Positions 24,996 through 32,501 of a stretch of DNA of 64,000 nucleotides are shown piece after piece; positions within the stretch are counted from its first letter, which is position 1, and each line of letters begins with the position of its first letter. The notes beneath the pieces are model-generated. The model saw nothing but the letters and a program-made list of their open reading frames with translations. It was not told where the DNA came from and did no database searches. Location: contig NZ_JAHKKG010000007.1 of the NCBI RefSeq assembly GCF_018829635.1, positions 434,001-498,000 on the forward strand, written 5' to 3'. Made by a program: the position numbers and the translations under genes. The stretch comes from Paractinoplanes bogorensis. Lineage in GTDB: Bacteria > Actinomycetota > Actinomycetes > Mycobacteriales > Micromonosporaceae.

Positions 24996-25745
24996 ATGCC
25001 GCCGCGCCTCAGCCGTCTGCTCGCCCCACTGTTTGTGATTCTGGCCTTCGCGCTGTCGGCCGGTCTGTCGCTGTGGCTGCGGCCGCTCACCTGGCGGGTC
25101 CAGCCCCTCGCGGCCGGTCTCGCGGTCTACCTGCTGCTCCTGGTGGCGTGCGCGGTCGTTCCGGCCGGTGTGTATGCCCTGATCACCGGAGCGTTCCGAG
25201 ATCGGCCGGCCGGGTGGGAGAGCGATCCGGCCGGGCGACGGTTCAGCGTGCAGTCGTCGCCGCGGCAGGCGGCGATGCTGATCGCCGCGGGCTCGGTGGT
25301 CGGGCAGGCCGTGCCGGTGGAGCGGGTGCCGAACGAGGATCAGATGCGGATCGCGCAGCTCGGCGTGGTGACGTGGGTCTTCTTCGGCCTGGTGGCGGTG
25401 CTGATGATCGACCTCGTGCTGCGGTCGATGACGAGCCGCCCGTCCGTCGTGCTGACCCCGGACGGCCTGACCCTGGGCCATCGCTTCCGCGAGCAGGAGA
25501 TCCGGTGGGACGAGCTGCGGCCGGGCGGGCCGCCGCGGCCGGCCAAGCGGAACCCGGGCACGCTCAAGCTGCTCCGATCCGAGGCGGCGCCGCTGTCCCT
25601 GCCGGCCGGCGTGCTGCAGATCGACACGGCGTTCCTGGCCCACACGATCCGCCGGTACGTCGAGCACCCTGACCGCCGCCCCCGAATCGGCGACGCCGCC
25701 GAGCTGGCCGAACTCCAGCGCGGCTTCGCCGCCGAGGGCGCCTGA
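24996..25745 (+). CDS. Uncharacterised membrane protein with two N-terminal and one central helix
   Basis: The 249-aa protein has two membrane helices near the N-terminus (PLFVILAFALSAGLSLWL and LAAGLAVYLLLLVACAVVPAG) and a third at about residues 122-143 (VVTWVFFGLVAVLMIDLVL). A cytoplasmic C-terminal half follows with a PH-like beta pattern (PSVVLTPDGLTLGHRFREQEIRWDEL), reminiscent of bacterial PH-domain membrane proteins. Function is unknown. ATG 24996 is chosen from the leaderless -10 box; the open frame begins at 24966. It stands alone between a strong terminator and the urease region. Confidence 0.72.
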   Translation: MPPRLSRLLAPLFVILAFALSAGLSLWLRPLTWRVQPLAAGLAVYLLLLVACAVVPAGVYALITGAFRDRPAGWESDPAGRRFSVQSSPRQAAMLIAAGSVVGQAVPVERVPNEDQMRIAQLGVVTWVFFGLVAVLMIDLVLRSMTSRPSVVLTPDGLTLGHRFREQEIRWDELRPGGPPRPAKRNPGTLKLLRSEAAPLSLPAGVLQIDTAFLAHTIRRYVEHPDRRPRIGDAAELAELQRGFAAEGA

Positions 25746-25754
25746 GGTGCGTCT

Positions 25755-26119
25755 CTACGGATTCAGCAGCTCGGTTACCTGCCTGCGCTGAGCCGCGGTG
25801 AGAGCGAACGGACTGGCCGGGTTGCGCGGCGCGTCTTCCGACTCGGGCACACCGGCCGCCCACGACACCTTTCCCCAGAAGACGACGTCGTCGGAAACGG
25901 CCAGCGCGGCCAGCTCGGTGGTGTCGTTCACCGCTCCCAGCGTCCGCAGTGCCTCCGCGAGGGTCGACCTCGCGGCTGGGGTGTCGGCCGCGGCGTCGCC
26001 GAGTGCCGGCGCGAGCAGAAGCAGGACCCGAGCTCGCCGGATCTGGTCGGGTTGACGGTCGGCGGCGGCGACGAGTTCGGGCCAGGCGATCCCCGGACCC
26101 CGCTGGTGCCCGTGCGTCA
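25755..26119 (-). pseudogene. Start-less open frame downstream of ureD (gene remnant?)
   Basis: On the minus strand a frame with strong GC-biased third positions runs without stops from the ureD end to a TAG at 25755-25757, about 120 codons. The only ATG/GTG/TTG start I find is GTG 25931, which gives a 58-aa peptide (NDTTELAALAVSDDVVFWGK...). The upstream part (HGHQRGPGIAWPELVAAADR...) also looks coding. This may be the 3-prime remnant of a gene that lost its start, a frameshifted gene, or a short gene starting at 25931. The family is not recognised. Confidence 0.4.
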
Positions 26120-26848
26120 GGTGTGGGCCAGGGCTCTCGTGGGCTCGCAGAGCGGGTCGAGGGCGGCCTGGACCGGGCGGATGTCGTCGGCGATCGCGGT
26201 GGCCAGCATTCCGGGGCCGGCCAGCGGCATGAGGGCGTAGTCGCCGGGGCCTGAGGTCGCGGGCATGGTGTCGGGGGCGAACACGATGGTGCCGATGGCG
26301 CGGCCGCCGCCCAGGATTGCGGGGCCGGACCAGCCGGGGGCGGCGGGGCCTACGGCCAGGTCGTGGCGGTAGAGCGTGGTGCCCGCGTACCGGATGGTGG
26401 TGTCCAGGCGGACGTTGCCGGAGTCCTCGTGGTGGCGGCCACAGACCAGGTCGTCGCGCCAGAGCAGGGTGCCGCCCTCGGCCACGTCGACCCGGGTGAT
26501 CGTGTGGTGGTCGCAGCCGGCGGCGGCGATCATCGGCTCGGGGTGCCAGCGCAGGGTGGCGCCGGCGGCCACCGTGGCGGTGATCTCGAAGCGGGACGGG
26601 GGCAGGTGGTCGCGGCCGGGCAGGGCCAGCTGGGCGGCCACGCTGCGGATCTCCAGGGTGGCGCCGGGGCCGACCGCGATGTCGAGCCGCAGGTCGTCGC
26701 CGCGCAGCGGGCCGGCGCCACCGCCGACCAGATGGACCGTGGTGGGGCCCGTGCGGCGCAGCAGCAGCGGGGACTCGCTGTGCAGGACGGTCAGCCGGGT
26801 GCCGCCGAGGTTGTCCCGCTCGGCGACGACCCGGGAGAACGCCTTCAC
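26117..26848 (-). CDS. ureD: Urease accessory protein UreD
   Basis: UreD (UreH) is the scaffold that binds urease apoprotein and relays nickel and CO2 during activation with UreF and UreG. The 243-aa protein shows HSESPLLLRRTG, VHLVGGGAGPLRGDDLRLDIAVGPGA and RWHPEPMIAAAGCDHH, typical of actinobacterial UreD. The GTG start at 26848 overlaps the ureG stop (GTGA), so it is translationally coupled. The open frame extends upstream antisense to nothing meaningful. It is the last gene of the urease operon. Confidence 0.92.
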   Translation of the reverse strand: MKAFSRVVAERDNLGGTRLTVLHSESPLLLRRTGPTTVHLVGGGAGPLRGDDLRLDIAVGPGATLEIRSVAAQLALPGRDHLPPSRFEITATVAAGATLRWHPEPMIAAAGCDHHTITRVDVAEGGTLLWRDDLVCGRHHEDSGNVRLDTTIRYAGTTLYRHDLAVGPAAPGWSGPAILGGGRAIGTIVFAPDTMPATSGPGDYALMPLAGPGMLATAIADDIRPVQAALDPLCEPTRALAHT

Positions 26849-27603
26849 GCCGCCGGCACTCGCGTGGCGACCAGGGTGCGGATCCAGTCGGCGACCGGGG
26901 TGGCGTTGCGGTCCTCGACCAGCGACAGGAACACCGTGGGCAGGTCGCCGCGGCGGGCCTTGGCGTCGTGGTCCATCACCGACAGGTCGGCGCCGACCAT
27001 CGGGGCCAGGTCGGTCTTGTTGATGACCAGCAGGTCGGCCGTGGTGACGCCGGGGCCGCCCTTGCGGGGCACCTTGTCGCCGCCGGCCACGTCGACCACG
27101 AAGATCTGCTGGTCGATCAGGCCCTTGCTGAACGTGGCGGTCAGGTTGTCGCCGCCGCTCTCGACCAGCACCAGGTCGAGCGGGCCGAGCGACGCCTCGA
27201 GGTCCTCGACCGCGTCCAGGTTGGCGGAGATGTCGTCGCGGATGGCGGTGTGCGGGCAGCAGCCGGTCTCGACCGCGCGCACCCGGTCGGCCGGCAGCAC
27301 CCCGTTGCGGAGCAGGAAGTCGGCGTCCTCGGTGGTGTAGATGTCGTTGGTGACAACGGCCAGCCGCAACTCGTCGCCCAGCGCCCGGCACAGGGCGGCC
27401 ACCAGCGCGGTCTTGCCCGAGCCGACCGGTCCGCCGATGCCGACCCGCAGGGCCCGCGGGCCGGTGGTCAGCGGCTCGTGCGGGTCCACGCCGGGGTCGG
27501 GGTGGGTGTGCGGCACCTCTTCGGGGCCGTGCGTGTGCGGGATCGTGTAGCCGTCGGAGGGGTGGGGCAGGGCCCCGCCGGCGACGGAGTTCTCAGGATG
27601 CAA
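26845..27603 (-). CDS. ureG: Urease accessory GTPase UreG with His-rich N-terminus
   Basis: UreG is the GTPase that drives nickel insertion into urease. The 252-aa protein has P-loop GIGGPVGSGKTALV, the VTNDIYTTEDADFL and GCCPHTAIRDD (CPH nickel motif) segments, VESGGDNL and the G4 motif NKTDL. Its first 45 residues carry seven His (PHTHGPEEVPHTHPD), absent from minimal UreG proteins and probably metal-binding. No ureE is present, so this tail may supply nickel storage or delivery (inference). I chose TTG 27603 because gggagg lies 9-10 nt upstream; it overlaps the ureF stop. Confidence 0.92.
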   Translation of the reverse strand: MHPENSVAGGALPHPSDGYTIPHTHGPEEVPHTHPDPGVDPHEPLTTGPRALRVGIGGPVGSGKTALVAALCRALGDELRLAVVTNDIYTTEDADFLLRNGVLPADRVRAVETGCCPHTAIRDDISANLDAVEDLEASLGPLDLVLVESGGDNLTATFSKGLIDQQIFVVDVAGGDKVPRKGGPGVTTADLLVINKTDLAPMVGADLSVMDHDAKARRGDLPTVFLSLVEDRNATPVADWIRTLVATRVPAA

Positions 27604-28246
27604 AGAGACGCACCTCCCAGGTGGCGTGGAGCTCGGCGCCGATGTCGAGCAAGGGAGCGCCCGCGGCCGGCAGATCGTCGACCGGGTCGTCGGCCCGGGC
27701 CGCGGCGTCGGCCGCGATCCGGTCGCATTCGGGGGCGAGCCGGGCCAGCAGCCCGTGCACCGCATAGGGATCAAGACCGAGCAGCCGTACGGCGGCCGAC
27801 GCCGCGCCGCTCGTCGTTCCGTGGGCGGCCGCGACGGCGGCTGCGGCGGGGCCCAGTCCGGCGGCGGCTGCGACCACACCGAGCGCGACGGGTTGGTGCA
27901 GGTCGCGGCCGGTGAGCGGCATGGTCCACATGGCTCGGGCGGCCCGCAGCAGCGCCCGGCCCTGGGCTCGGGATGCTTTGCGGAGCGCGGGCGACGGCGT
28001 ACGGGAATCGAGCCCTTGATCTAATGCCGCCCACTCGGACGGGTGGGCGCAGGCGGCGGCCGCGAACGCCGCGGACACGAGGCCGGAGGTCGCCAGCTTG
28101 CCGCGCAGGAAGTCGGCGACCGCGTCGAGGTCGCGCACTCGGCCGGCGGAGACCTGCGCTTCCAGGCCGCCGGAGTGCGCGTGGCCGCCGGAGGGGAGGC
28201 GGCCGTCGGCGAGGACGAGCAGGGTCGCGAGGCTCATGCCCGACAT
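27593..28246 (-). CDS. ureF: Urease accessory protein UreF
   Basis: UreF is the helical accessory protein that joins UreD on urease and gates UreG GTPase activity. The 217-aa protein has LADGRLPSGGHAHSGGLEA near the start and an all-helical body ending ATWEVRLFAS, typical of UreF. ATG 28246 and ATG 28237 are both possible starts and neither has a strong ribosome binding site. It is separated from ureC by about 80 bp and overlaps ureG at its end. Confidence 0.9.
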   Translation of the reverse strand: MSGMSLATLLVLADGRLPSGGHAHSGGLEAQVSAGRVRDLDAVADFLRGKLATSGLVSAAFAAAACAHPSEWAALDQGLDSRTPSPALRKASRAQGRALLRAARAMWTMPLTGRDLHQPVALGVVAAAAGLGPAAAAVAAAHGTTSGAASAAVRLLGLDPYAVHGLLARLAPECDRIAADAAARADDPVDDLPAAGAPLLDIGAELHATWEVRLFAS

Positions 28247-28327
28247 TCCGGAAATGTCCGCGAAAGGGATGGAGAGATCTCGCGCGAGGGGGAGTGGGTG
28301 AGCTCGCGTGGGAGGAAGGGGGGCATG

Positions 28328-30046
28328 TCAGAAGAGGAAGTAGCGCTGGGCCATGGGCAGCTCGGTCACCGGGTCGGGCTCGATGACCTCGCCGTCGATG
28401 CGGACCACGAACGTGTCGGGCTCCACCTCGATTCTGGGCAGGGCGTCGTTGCGGGGCATGTCGGCCTTGGCGACCGCGCGGGTGTTCTCGACCGGAGCGA
28501 ACGCGCGCTTCACGCCGATGCGGTCGCCCAGCAGGGCGTCGATCGCGGCCTCGGCCACGAAGGCCAGCGACGTCTGGGCCGGCACCACGCCCTTGGCCCC
28601 GAACATCGGGCGCGGCAGCATCGGCTGCGGCGTCGGGATCGAGGCGTTGGCGTCGCCCATCTGGGCCGAGGCGATCATGCCGCCCTTGATGACCAGGGCG
28701 GGCCGCACGCCGAAGAACGCCGGATCCCACAGCACCAGGTCGGCCAGCTTGCCGGGTTCGACCGAGCCGATGTGGCTGGACATGCCGTGCGCGACGGCCG
28801 GGCAGATCGTGTACTTGGCGACGTAGCGCTTGGCCCGGTTGTTGTCGGCCGTGGTGTCGCCGGGCAGGGCGCCGCGGCGGGCCTTCATGACGTGGGCGGT
28901 CTGCCAGGTCCGCATGACCACCTCGCCGACCCGGCCCATCGCCTGCGAGTCGGAGCCGATCATCGAGATCGCGCCCAGGTCGTGCAGCAGGTCTTCGGCG
29001 GCCATGGTCGACGGGCGGATGCGGCTCTCGGCGAAGGCCAGGTCTTCCGGTACGGCCGAGTTCAGGTGGTGGCAGACCATCAGCATGTCGAGGTGCTCGC
29101 TGAGGGTGTTGCGCGTGTACGGGCGGGTCGGGTTGGTCGAGGAGGGCAGCACGTTGGCCTCGGCCGCGACGGTGATGATGTCGGGTGCGTGCCCGCCGCC
29201 CGCGCCCTCGGTGTGATAGGCGTGGATCGACCGGCCGGCGATGGCGCGCAACGTCTCCTCGACGAAGCCGGCCTCGTTCAGCGTGTCGGTGTGGATCGCC
29301 ACCTGGACGCCGGACGCGTCGGCCACGGTGAGGCAGGCGTCGATCGCGGCGGGCGTCGTGCCCCAGTCCTCGTGCAGCTTGAAGCCCCCGGCGCCGCCGC
29401 GCAGCTGCTCCCACATCGACTCAGCCGACATGGTGTTGCCCTTGCCGAGCAGAAGGACGTTTATCGGGTACGCGTCGAGCGCCTCGAGCATGCGGGCCAG
29501 GTGCCACGCGTTCGGGGTGACCGTGGTCGCCTTGGTGCCCTCGGCCGGCCCGGTGCCGCCGCCGATGATCGTCGTGATGCCGGCGGCCAGGGCGGTGTCG
29601 AGGATGGTCGGGCTGATCAGGTGGACGTGGCTGTCGATCGCGCCCGCGGTCAGGATCTTGCCGTTGCCCGCGATGATCTCGGTGCCGGGGCCGATGACCA
29701 GGTCGGGGTGGACGCCGTCCATCGTGTCCGGGTTGCCGGCCTTGCCGATCGCGGTGATCCGGCCGTCGCGGATGCCGATGTCGGCCTTGACGATGCCCCA
29801 GTGGTCGAGCACGACCGCGCCGGTGATCACCGTGTCGGGGGTGCCCTCGGCGCGGGTGGCCCGGGACTGGCCCATCGACTCGCGGATCACCTTGCCGCCG
29901 CCGAAGACCACCTCGTCGCCGGGGCGGGGACCGGCGCTGCGGTCCTCCTCGATCTCGATCAGCAGGTTGGTGTCGGCCAGCCGGATGCGGTCGCCCGCGG
30001 TCGGGCCGTAGAGGGCGGCGTAGCGGCCGCGATCCAGCGTCGTCAT
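28328..30046 (-). CDS. ureC: Urease subunit alpha (catalytic)
   Basis: UreC is the dinickel catalytic subunit that hydrolyses urea to ammonia and carbamate. The 572-aa protein has the standard start (GRYAALYGPTAGDRIRLADT), metal His in AIDSHVHLISP, and the carbamylated Lys in GGFKLHEDWGTTP. Further ligand or active-site His are in VAIHTDTLNEAG and HTEGAGGGHAPD, the flap Cys/His segment is in MVCHHLNS, and the Asp ligand is in GSDSQAMGR. The C-terminus QRYFLF is diagnostic. All key residues are present. The ATG overlaps the ureB stop (ATGA). Confidence 0.97.
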   Translation of the reverse strand: MTTLDRGRYAALYGPTAGDRIRLADTNLLIEIEEDRSAGPRPGDEVVFGGGKVIRESMGQSRATRAEGTPDTVITGAVVLDHWGIVKADIGIRDGRITAIGKAGNPDTMDGVHPDLVIGPGTEIIAGNGKILTAGAIDSHVHLISPTILDTALAAGITTIIGGGTGPAEGTKATTVTPNAWHLARMLEALDAYPINVLLLGKGNTMSAESMWEQLRGGAGGFKLHEDWGTTPAAIDACLTVADASGVQVAIHTDTLNEAGFVEETLRAIAGRSIHAYHTEGAGGGHAPDIITVAAEANVLPSSTNPTRPYTRNTLSEHLDMLMVCHHLNSAVPEDLAFAESRIRPSTMAAEDLLHDLGAISMIGSDSQAMGRVGEVVMRTWQTAHVMKARRGALPGDTTADNNRAKRYVAKYTICPAVAHGMSSHIGSVEPGKLADLVLWDPAFFGVRPALVIKGGMIASAQMGDANASIPTPQPMLPRPMFGAKGVVPAQTSLAFVAEAAIDALLGDRIGVKRAFAPVENTRAVAKADMPRNDALPRIEVEPDTFVVRIDGEVIEPDPVTELPMAQRYFLF

Positions 30047-30471
30047 CGCGGGCTTCCGTTCTCGGGCGGGTCGACCGTGGTGGCCGAGCCCGGAATGGCC
30101 GAGCCGAGTGCGGGTTCGGGCGCGTCGGCCCCGGGCGTCGCCGGGGAAGCGGCCGGGCCGCCGTTGTCGAGCGGGCCACCGGCCAGGCCGCGCAGGCCGG
30201 GGACGATGCGGGCACCGGCCAGGGCGACCAGGGCCACATCGCGGGGGAGGCCGGGCTCGAACCGTACGGAGGTGCCGGCCGGAACCGCCAGCCGGTAGCC
30301 CCAGGCCGCGGCCCGGTCGAACTCGAGCGCCTCGTTGGACTCGGCGAAGTGGAAGTGCGAGCCCACCTGTACGGGCCGGTCGCCGGTGTTGCGAACGGTG
30401 AGAGCCAGCACCTCAAGACCGGCGTTGATCTCGATCGAACCGTCGCCGAAAAGGATCTCGCCGGGGATCAT
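30043..30471 (-). CDS. ureB: Urease subunit beta
   Basis: UreB is a structural subunit. The 142-aa protein has the conserved start IPGEILFGDGSIEINAG and GSHFHFAESNEALEFDR, FEPG and GLRGL. About 40 extra C-terminal residues (Pro/Ala/Gly-rich, beginning near PLDNGGPAA) extend past the usual 100-residue core; they look disordered. It overlaps ureA and ureC by four bases each. Confidence 0.94.
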   Translation of the reverse strand: MIPGEILFGDGSIEINAGLEVLALTVRNTGDRPVQVGSHFHFAESNEALEFDRAAAWGYRLAVPAGTSVRFEPGLPRDVALVALAGARIVPGLRGLAGGPLDNGGPAASPATPGADAPEPALGSAIPGSATTVDPPENGSPR

Positions 30472-30770
30472 GAGATCGGCCCGTGCACGGTGACGAGCTT
30501 GGTGCCGTCCGGGAAGGTGGCCTCGACCTGCACCTCGACCAGCATCTCGGGCACACCCTCCATGACGTCGTCGCGGCTGAGCACGCGCCGCCCGGCGTCC
30601 ATCAGCTCGGCAACCGTCCGGCCGTCCCGCGCGCCCTCGAGCAGGAAGGCGGTGATGATGGCCGTCGCCTCCGGATGGTTGAGCTTCAGCCCCCGCTCCT
30701 GCCGGCGCCGGGCCACGTCGGCCGCGACATGGATGAGCAGGCGTTCCTGCTCGTGCTGGCTGAGAAACAA
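30468..30770 (-). CDS. ureA: Urease subunit gamma
   Basis: UreA, 100 aa, is the small structural subunit, with HEQERLLIHVAADVARRRQERGLKLNHPEA, GRTVAELMDAG and EVQVEATFPDGTKLVTVH. It is the usual length. The TTG start follows a good ggggagg about 5 nt upstream. It is the first gene of the ureABCFGD operon, downstream of a 113-bp intergenic region that carries an inverted repeat. Confidence 0.95.
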   Translation of the reverse strand: MFLSQHEQERLLIHVAADVARRRQERGLKLNHPEATAIITAFLLEGARDGRTVAELMDAGRRVLSRDDVMEGVPEMLVEVQVEATFPDGTKLVTVHGPIS

Positions 30771-30826
30771 CGGACCTCCCCGGTAGCGCTCCGCGATGCT
30801 CGCAGCTCGACGTTTCGGACGTGTTA

Positions 30827-30861
30827 CCCGTTCGCCAAGTCGATCAAAGCAGGCGAACGGG
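30827..30861 (-). promoter_or_regulatory. 10-bp-arm inverted repeat upstream of the urease operon
   Basis: A perfect 10-bp inverted repeat (30827-30836 and 30852-30861, 15-nt spacer) lies between ridA and ureA, about 60 bp before the ureA start. It could be a regulator site for urease or a hairpin terminating ridA. No T-run follows on the minus strand. A CGTACGGGA element starts 4 bp further on (30865). Confidence 0.45.
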
Positions 30862-30883
30862 CCGCGTACGGGAGAAACGGCTG

Positions 30884-31264
30884 CTATGCGCCGGTGTAGA
30901 GGACGGCGTCGATCTCGATGTCGAAGCCGACGAGCGGGACCGGCAGCGTCGTCCGTACGGGAAGGTCGGTGCCCTTGATGTATTCGGGGTAGATCTCGTT
31001 CATCTCGGCGAAGTCGCCGAAGTCGCGCAGGTAGACGCCGACCCGCACGGCCGCATCCAGGCTGGACCCGGCCGCCTCGGCCACTGCGGCCAGGTTGCGG
31101 AACGCGGCGTGGGCCTGCTCGGCGAAGCTGCCGGTGACCCGGGTGCCGTCGGGGAGCGCGGGCACCGAACCGGCCAGGTAGATGAAGTCGCCGGCCACGA
31201 CGGCGTGCGAGTACGGGCCGCCGGCCGGAGCGGCCTTCTCGGCCTTGATGGCGCGCTTGGGCAT
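30884..31264 (-). CDS. RidA-family (YjgF/YER057c) imine/enamine deaminase
   Basis: RidA proteins hydrolyse reactive 2-aminoacrylate-type imines made by PLP enzymes. The 126-aa protein shows GGPYSHAVVAGDFIYLAGS and ends in PVRTTLPVPLVGFDIEIDAV, in which the substrate-binding Arg of RidA is present. It is transcribed with the amidohydrolase 10 bp upstream and lies near a DSD1-like PLP enzyme on the other strand. This fits removal of enamine by-products from amino acid deamination (inference). Confidence 0.9.
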   Translation of the reverse strand: MPKRAIKAEKAAPAGGPYSHAVVAGDFIYLAGSVPALPDGTRVTGSFAEQAHAAFRNLAAVAEAAGSSLDAAVRVGVYLRDFGDFAEMNEIYPEYIKGTDLPVRTTLPVPLVGFDIEIDAVLYTGA

Positions 31265-31274
31265 GGGATTCTCC

Positions 31275-32477
31275 TCAGGGGTTTCGTGGGAACTGTTCGT
31301 CGAGGCCGTCGGCCCCGACCAGTGGGGCGTTGAGCAGGTCGCGCAGCGCCTGCTGGCGACGGGCCAGGGCGGCGCGCTGGGCGGTGGTGAGCGGGGCCCA
31401 GGGCGGCGGGTCGGCGGGCCACGCGGGCGGCAGCAGGCGCCCGCCGACGAAGGTGGCCACGTTCACCAGCCGCAGCGGCGCCGTACGGGTCTGGCGGTGC
31501 GAGTCGACCACCTCGTGCGGCTCGTCGCGCACGTCGAAGACGGCCAGATCGGCCGGGCTGCCCGGGGCGAGCGTCCCGCCGGGCAGGCCCAGGGTCCGCG
31601 CCGGGGCGGCGGTGGCCAGGTCGATCACCTGGGCCAGGGACATCCCGGCCGCGAGCAGCTTGGCCATCGTGGTCGGCAGGTCGAAGACGGGCCCGGCGAC
31701 CGAGCGGCAGTGCAGATCGGTCGACACGGTGTGCGGGCCCAGGCCCAGCTCGAGCTGGCGCTCGAGCACGTCGAAGGCGAACGCACCCGAGCCGTGCCCG
31801 ATGTCGAGCCGGACGCCCCGGTCGACGGCGGCGCGCACGGACGGCCCGAGCGGCGACGCCAGGCCGCTGGCGCTGTGCGTGACGATGTCGCCCGGGCGCA
31901 GCAGGTCGAGCACGTCGTCGAGGGCGGGCGGGGTGGTGCCGATGTGGACCATCACCGGGATGTCGCAGGCCTCGCCGACGGCGATCCCGCGGCGCAGCGG
32001 CTCGACGCCGTTGTCGCCGACCGTCTCGCGGTCGATGCGCACCTTGAGGCCATGCACCAGGTCGCGGTTGGCCTGCACGGTGTCGATGGCCAGCGGGACG
32101 TCGCAGTTGCTCAGGTCGCGGCTCTCGCCGGTGCGGCCGGCCAGCCCGACGGCCGAGATGTTGAGCAGTGCCGGGACGTTCACCGCGGAGGCGGCGGCGA
32201 CGTGCCGCAGGCCGTCGAGCGTGTAGGCGCCCGCCGAGCCGGCGTCGACCCAGGTGGTGACGCCGGTGTGCCAGGCGATCGGGTCGGGCGCGAGGCCCCA
32301 GTAGCCCGGGCCGACGTGGGTGTGCAGGTCGATCAGGCCGGGCGTGACGAGGAGGCCGGAGACGTCGAGGACGACCCGCGCGTCGCGCGACAGGCTGGGC
32401 CCGGTCGCCGCGATGACGCCACCGGTGACGCCCACGTCGAACGGCTCACCACCGGCCAGCAACAGGTCGTACGTCAC
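31275..32477 (-). CDS. Amidohydrolase/deacetylase-family metallohydrolase
   Basis: The 400-aa enzyme of the amidohydrolase superfamily has LIDLHTHVGPGYWG (metal HxH, H52 and H54), a metal-site segment IPVMVHIGTTPP, DIVTHSASG, RLDIGHGSGAF and VSTDLH. The C-terminal GTLAPGSPADLAVFD is typical of dihydroorotase/D-aminoacylase-like enzymes. The group acts on amide bonds, possibly N-acyl amino acids or sugars; the exact substrate is unknown. GTG 32477 is chosen from a TAGGGT -10 box 7 nt upstream; the open frame runs far further but is antisense to the hexosaminidase. It is probably cotranscribed with ridA. Confidence 0.83.
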   Translation of the reverse strand: MTYDLLLAGGEPFDVGVTGGVIAATGPSLSRDARVVLDVSGLLVTPGLIDLHTHVGPGYWGLAPDPIAWHTGVTTWVDAGSAGAYTLDGLRHVAAASAVNVPALLNISAVGLAGRTGESRDLSNCDVPLAIDTVQANRDLVHGLKVRIDRETVGDNGVEPLRRGIAVGEACDIPVMVHIGTTPPALDDVLDLLRPGDIVTHSASGLASPLGPSVRAAVDRGVRLDIGHGSGAFAFDVLERQLELGLGPHTVSTDLHCRSVAGPVFDLPTTMAKLLAAGMSLAQVIDLATAAPARTLGLPGGTLAPGSPADLAVFDVRDEPHEVVDSHRQTRTAPLRLVNVATFVGGRLLPPAWPADPPPWAPLTTAQRAALARRQQALRDLLNAPLVGADGLDEQFPRNP

Positions 32478-32484
32478 ACGCCCA

Positions 32485-32494
32485 ACCCTAAGCT
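32485..32494. promoter_or_regulatory. Bidirectional leaderless promoter with overlapping -10 boxes
   Basis: On the minus strand TAGGGT (32490-32485) ends 7 nt before the amidohydrolase GTG. On the plus strand TAAGCT (32489-32494) ends 7 nt before ATG 32502. The two hexamers share two bases, so polymerase cannot occupy both at once. Confidence 0.55.
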
Positions 32495-32501
32495 GATGAC
32501 C

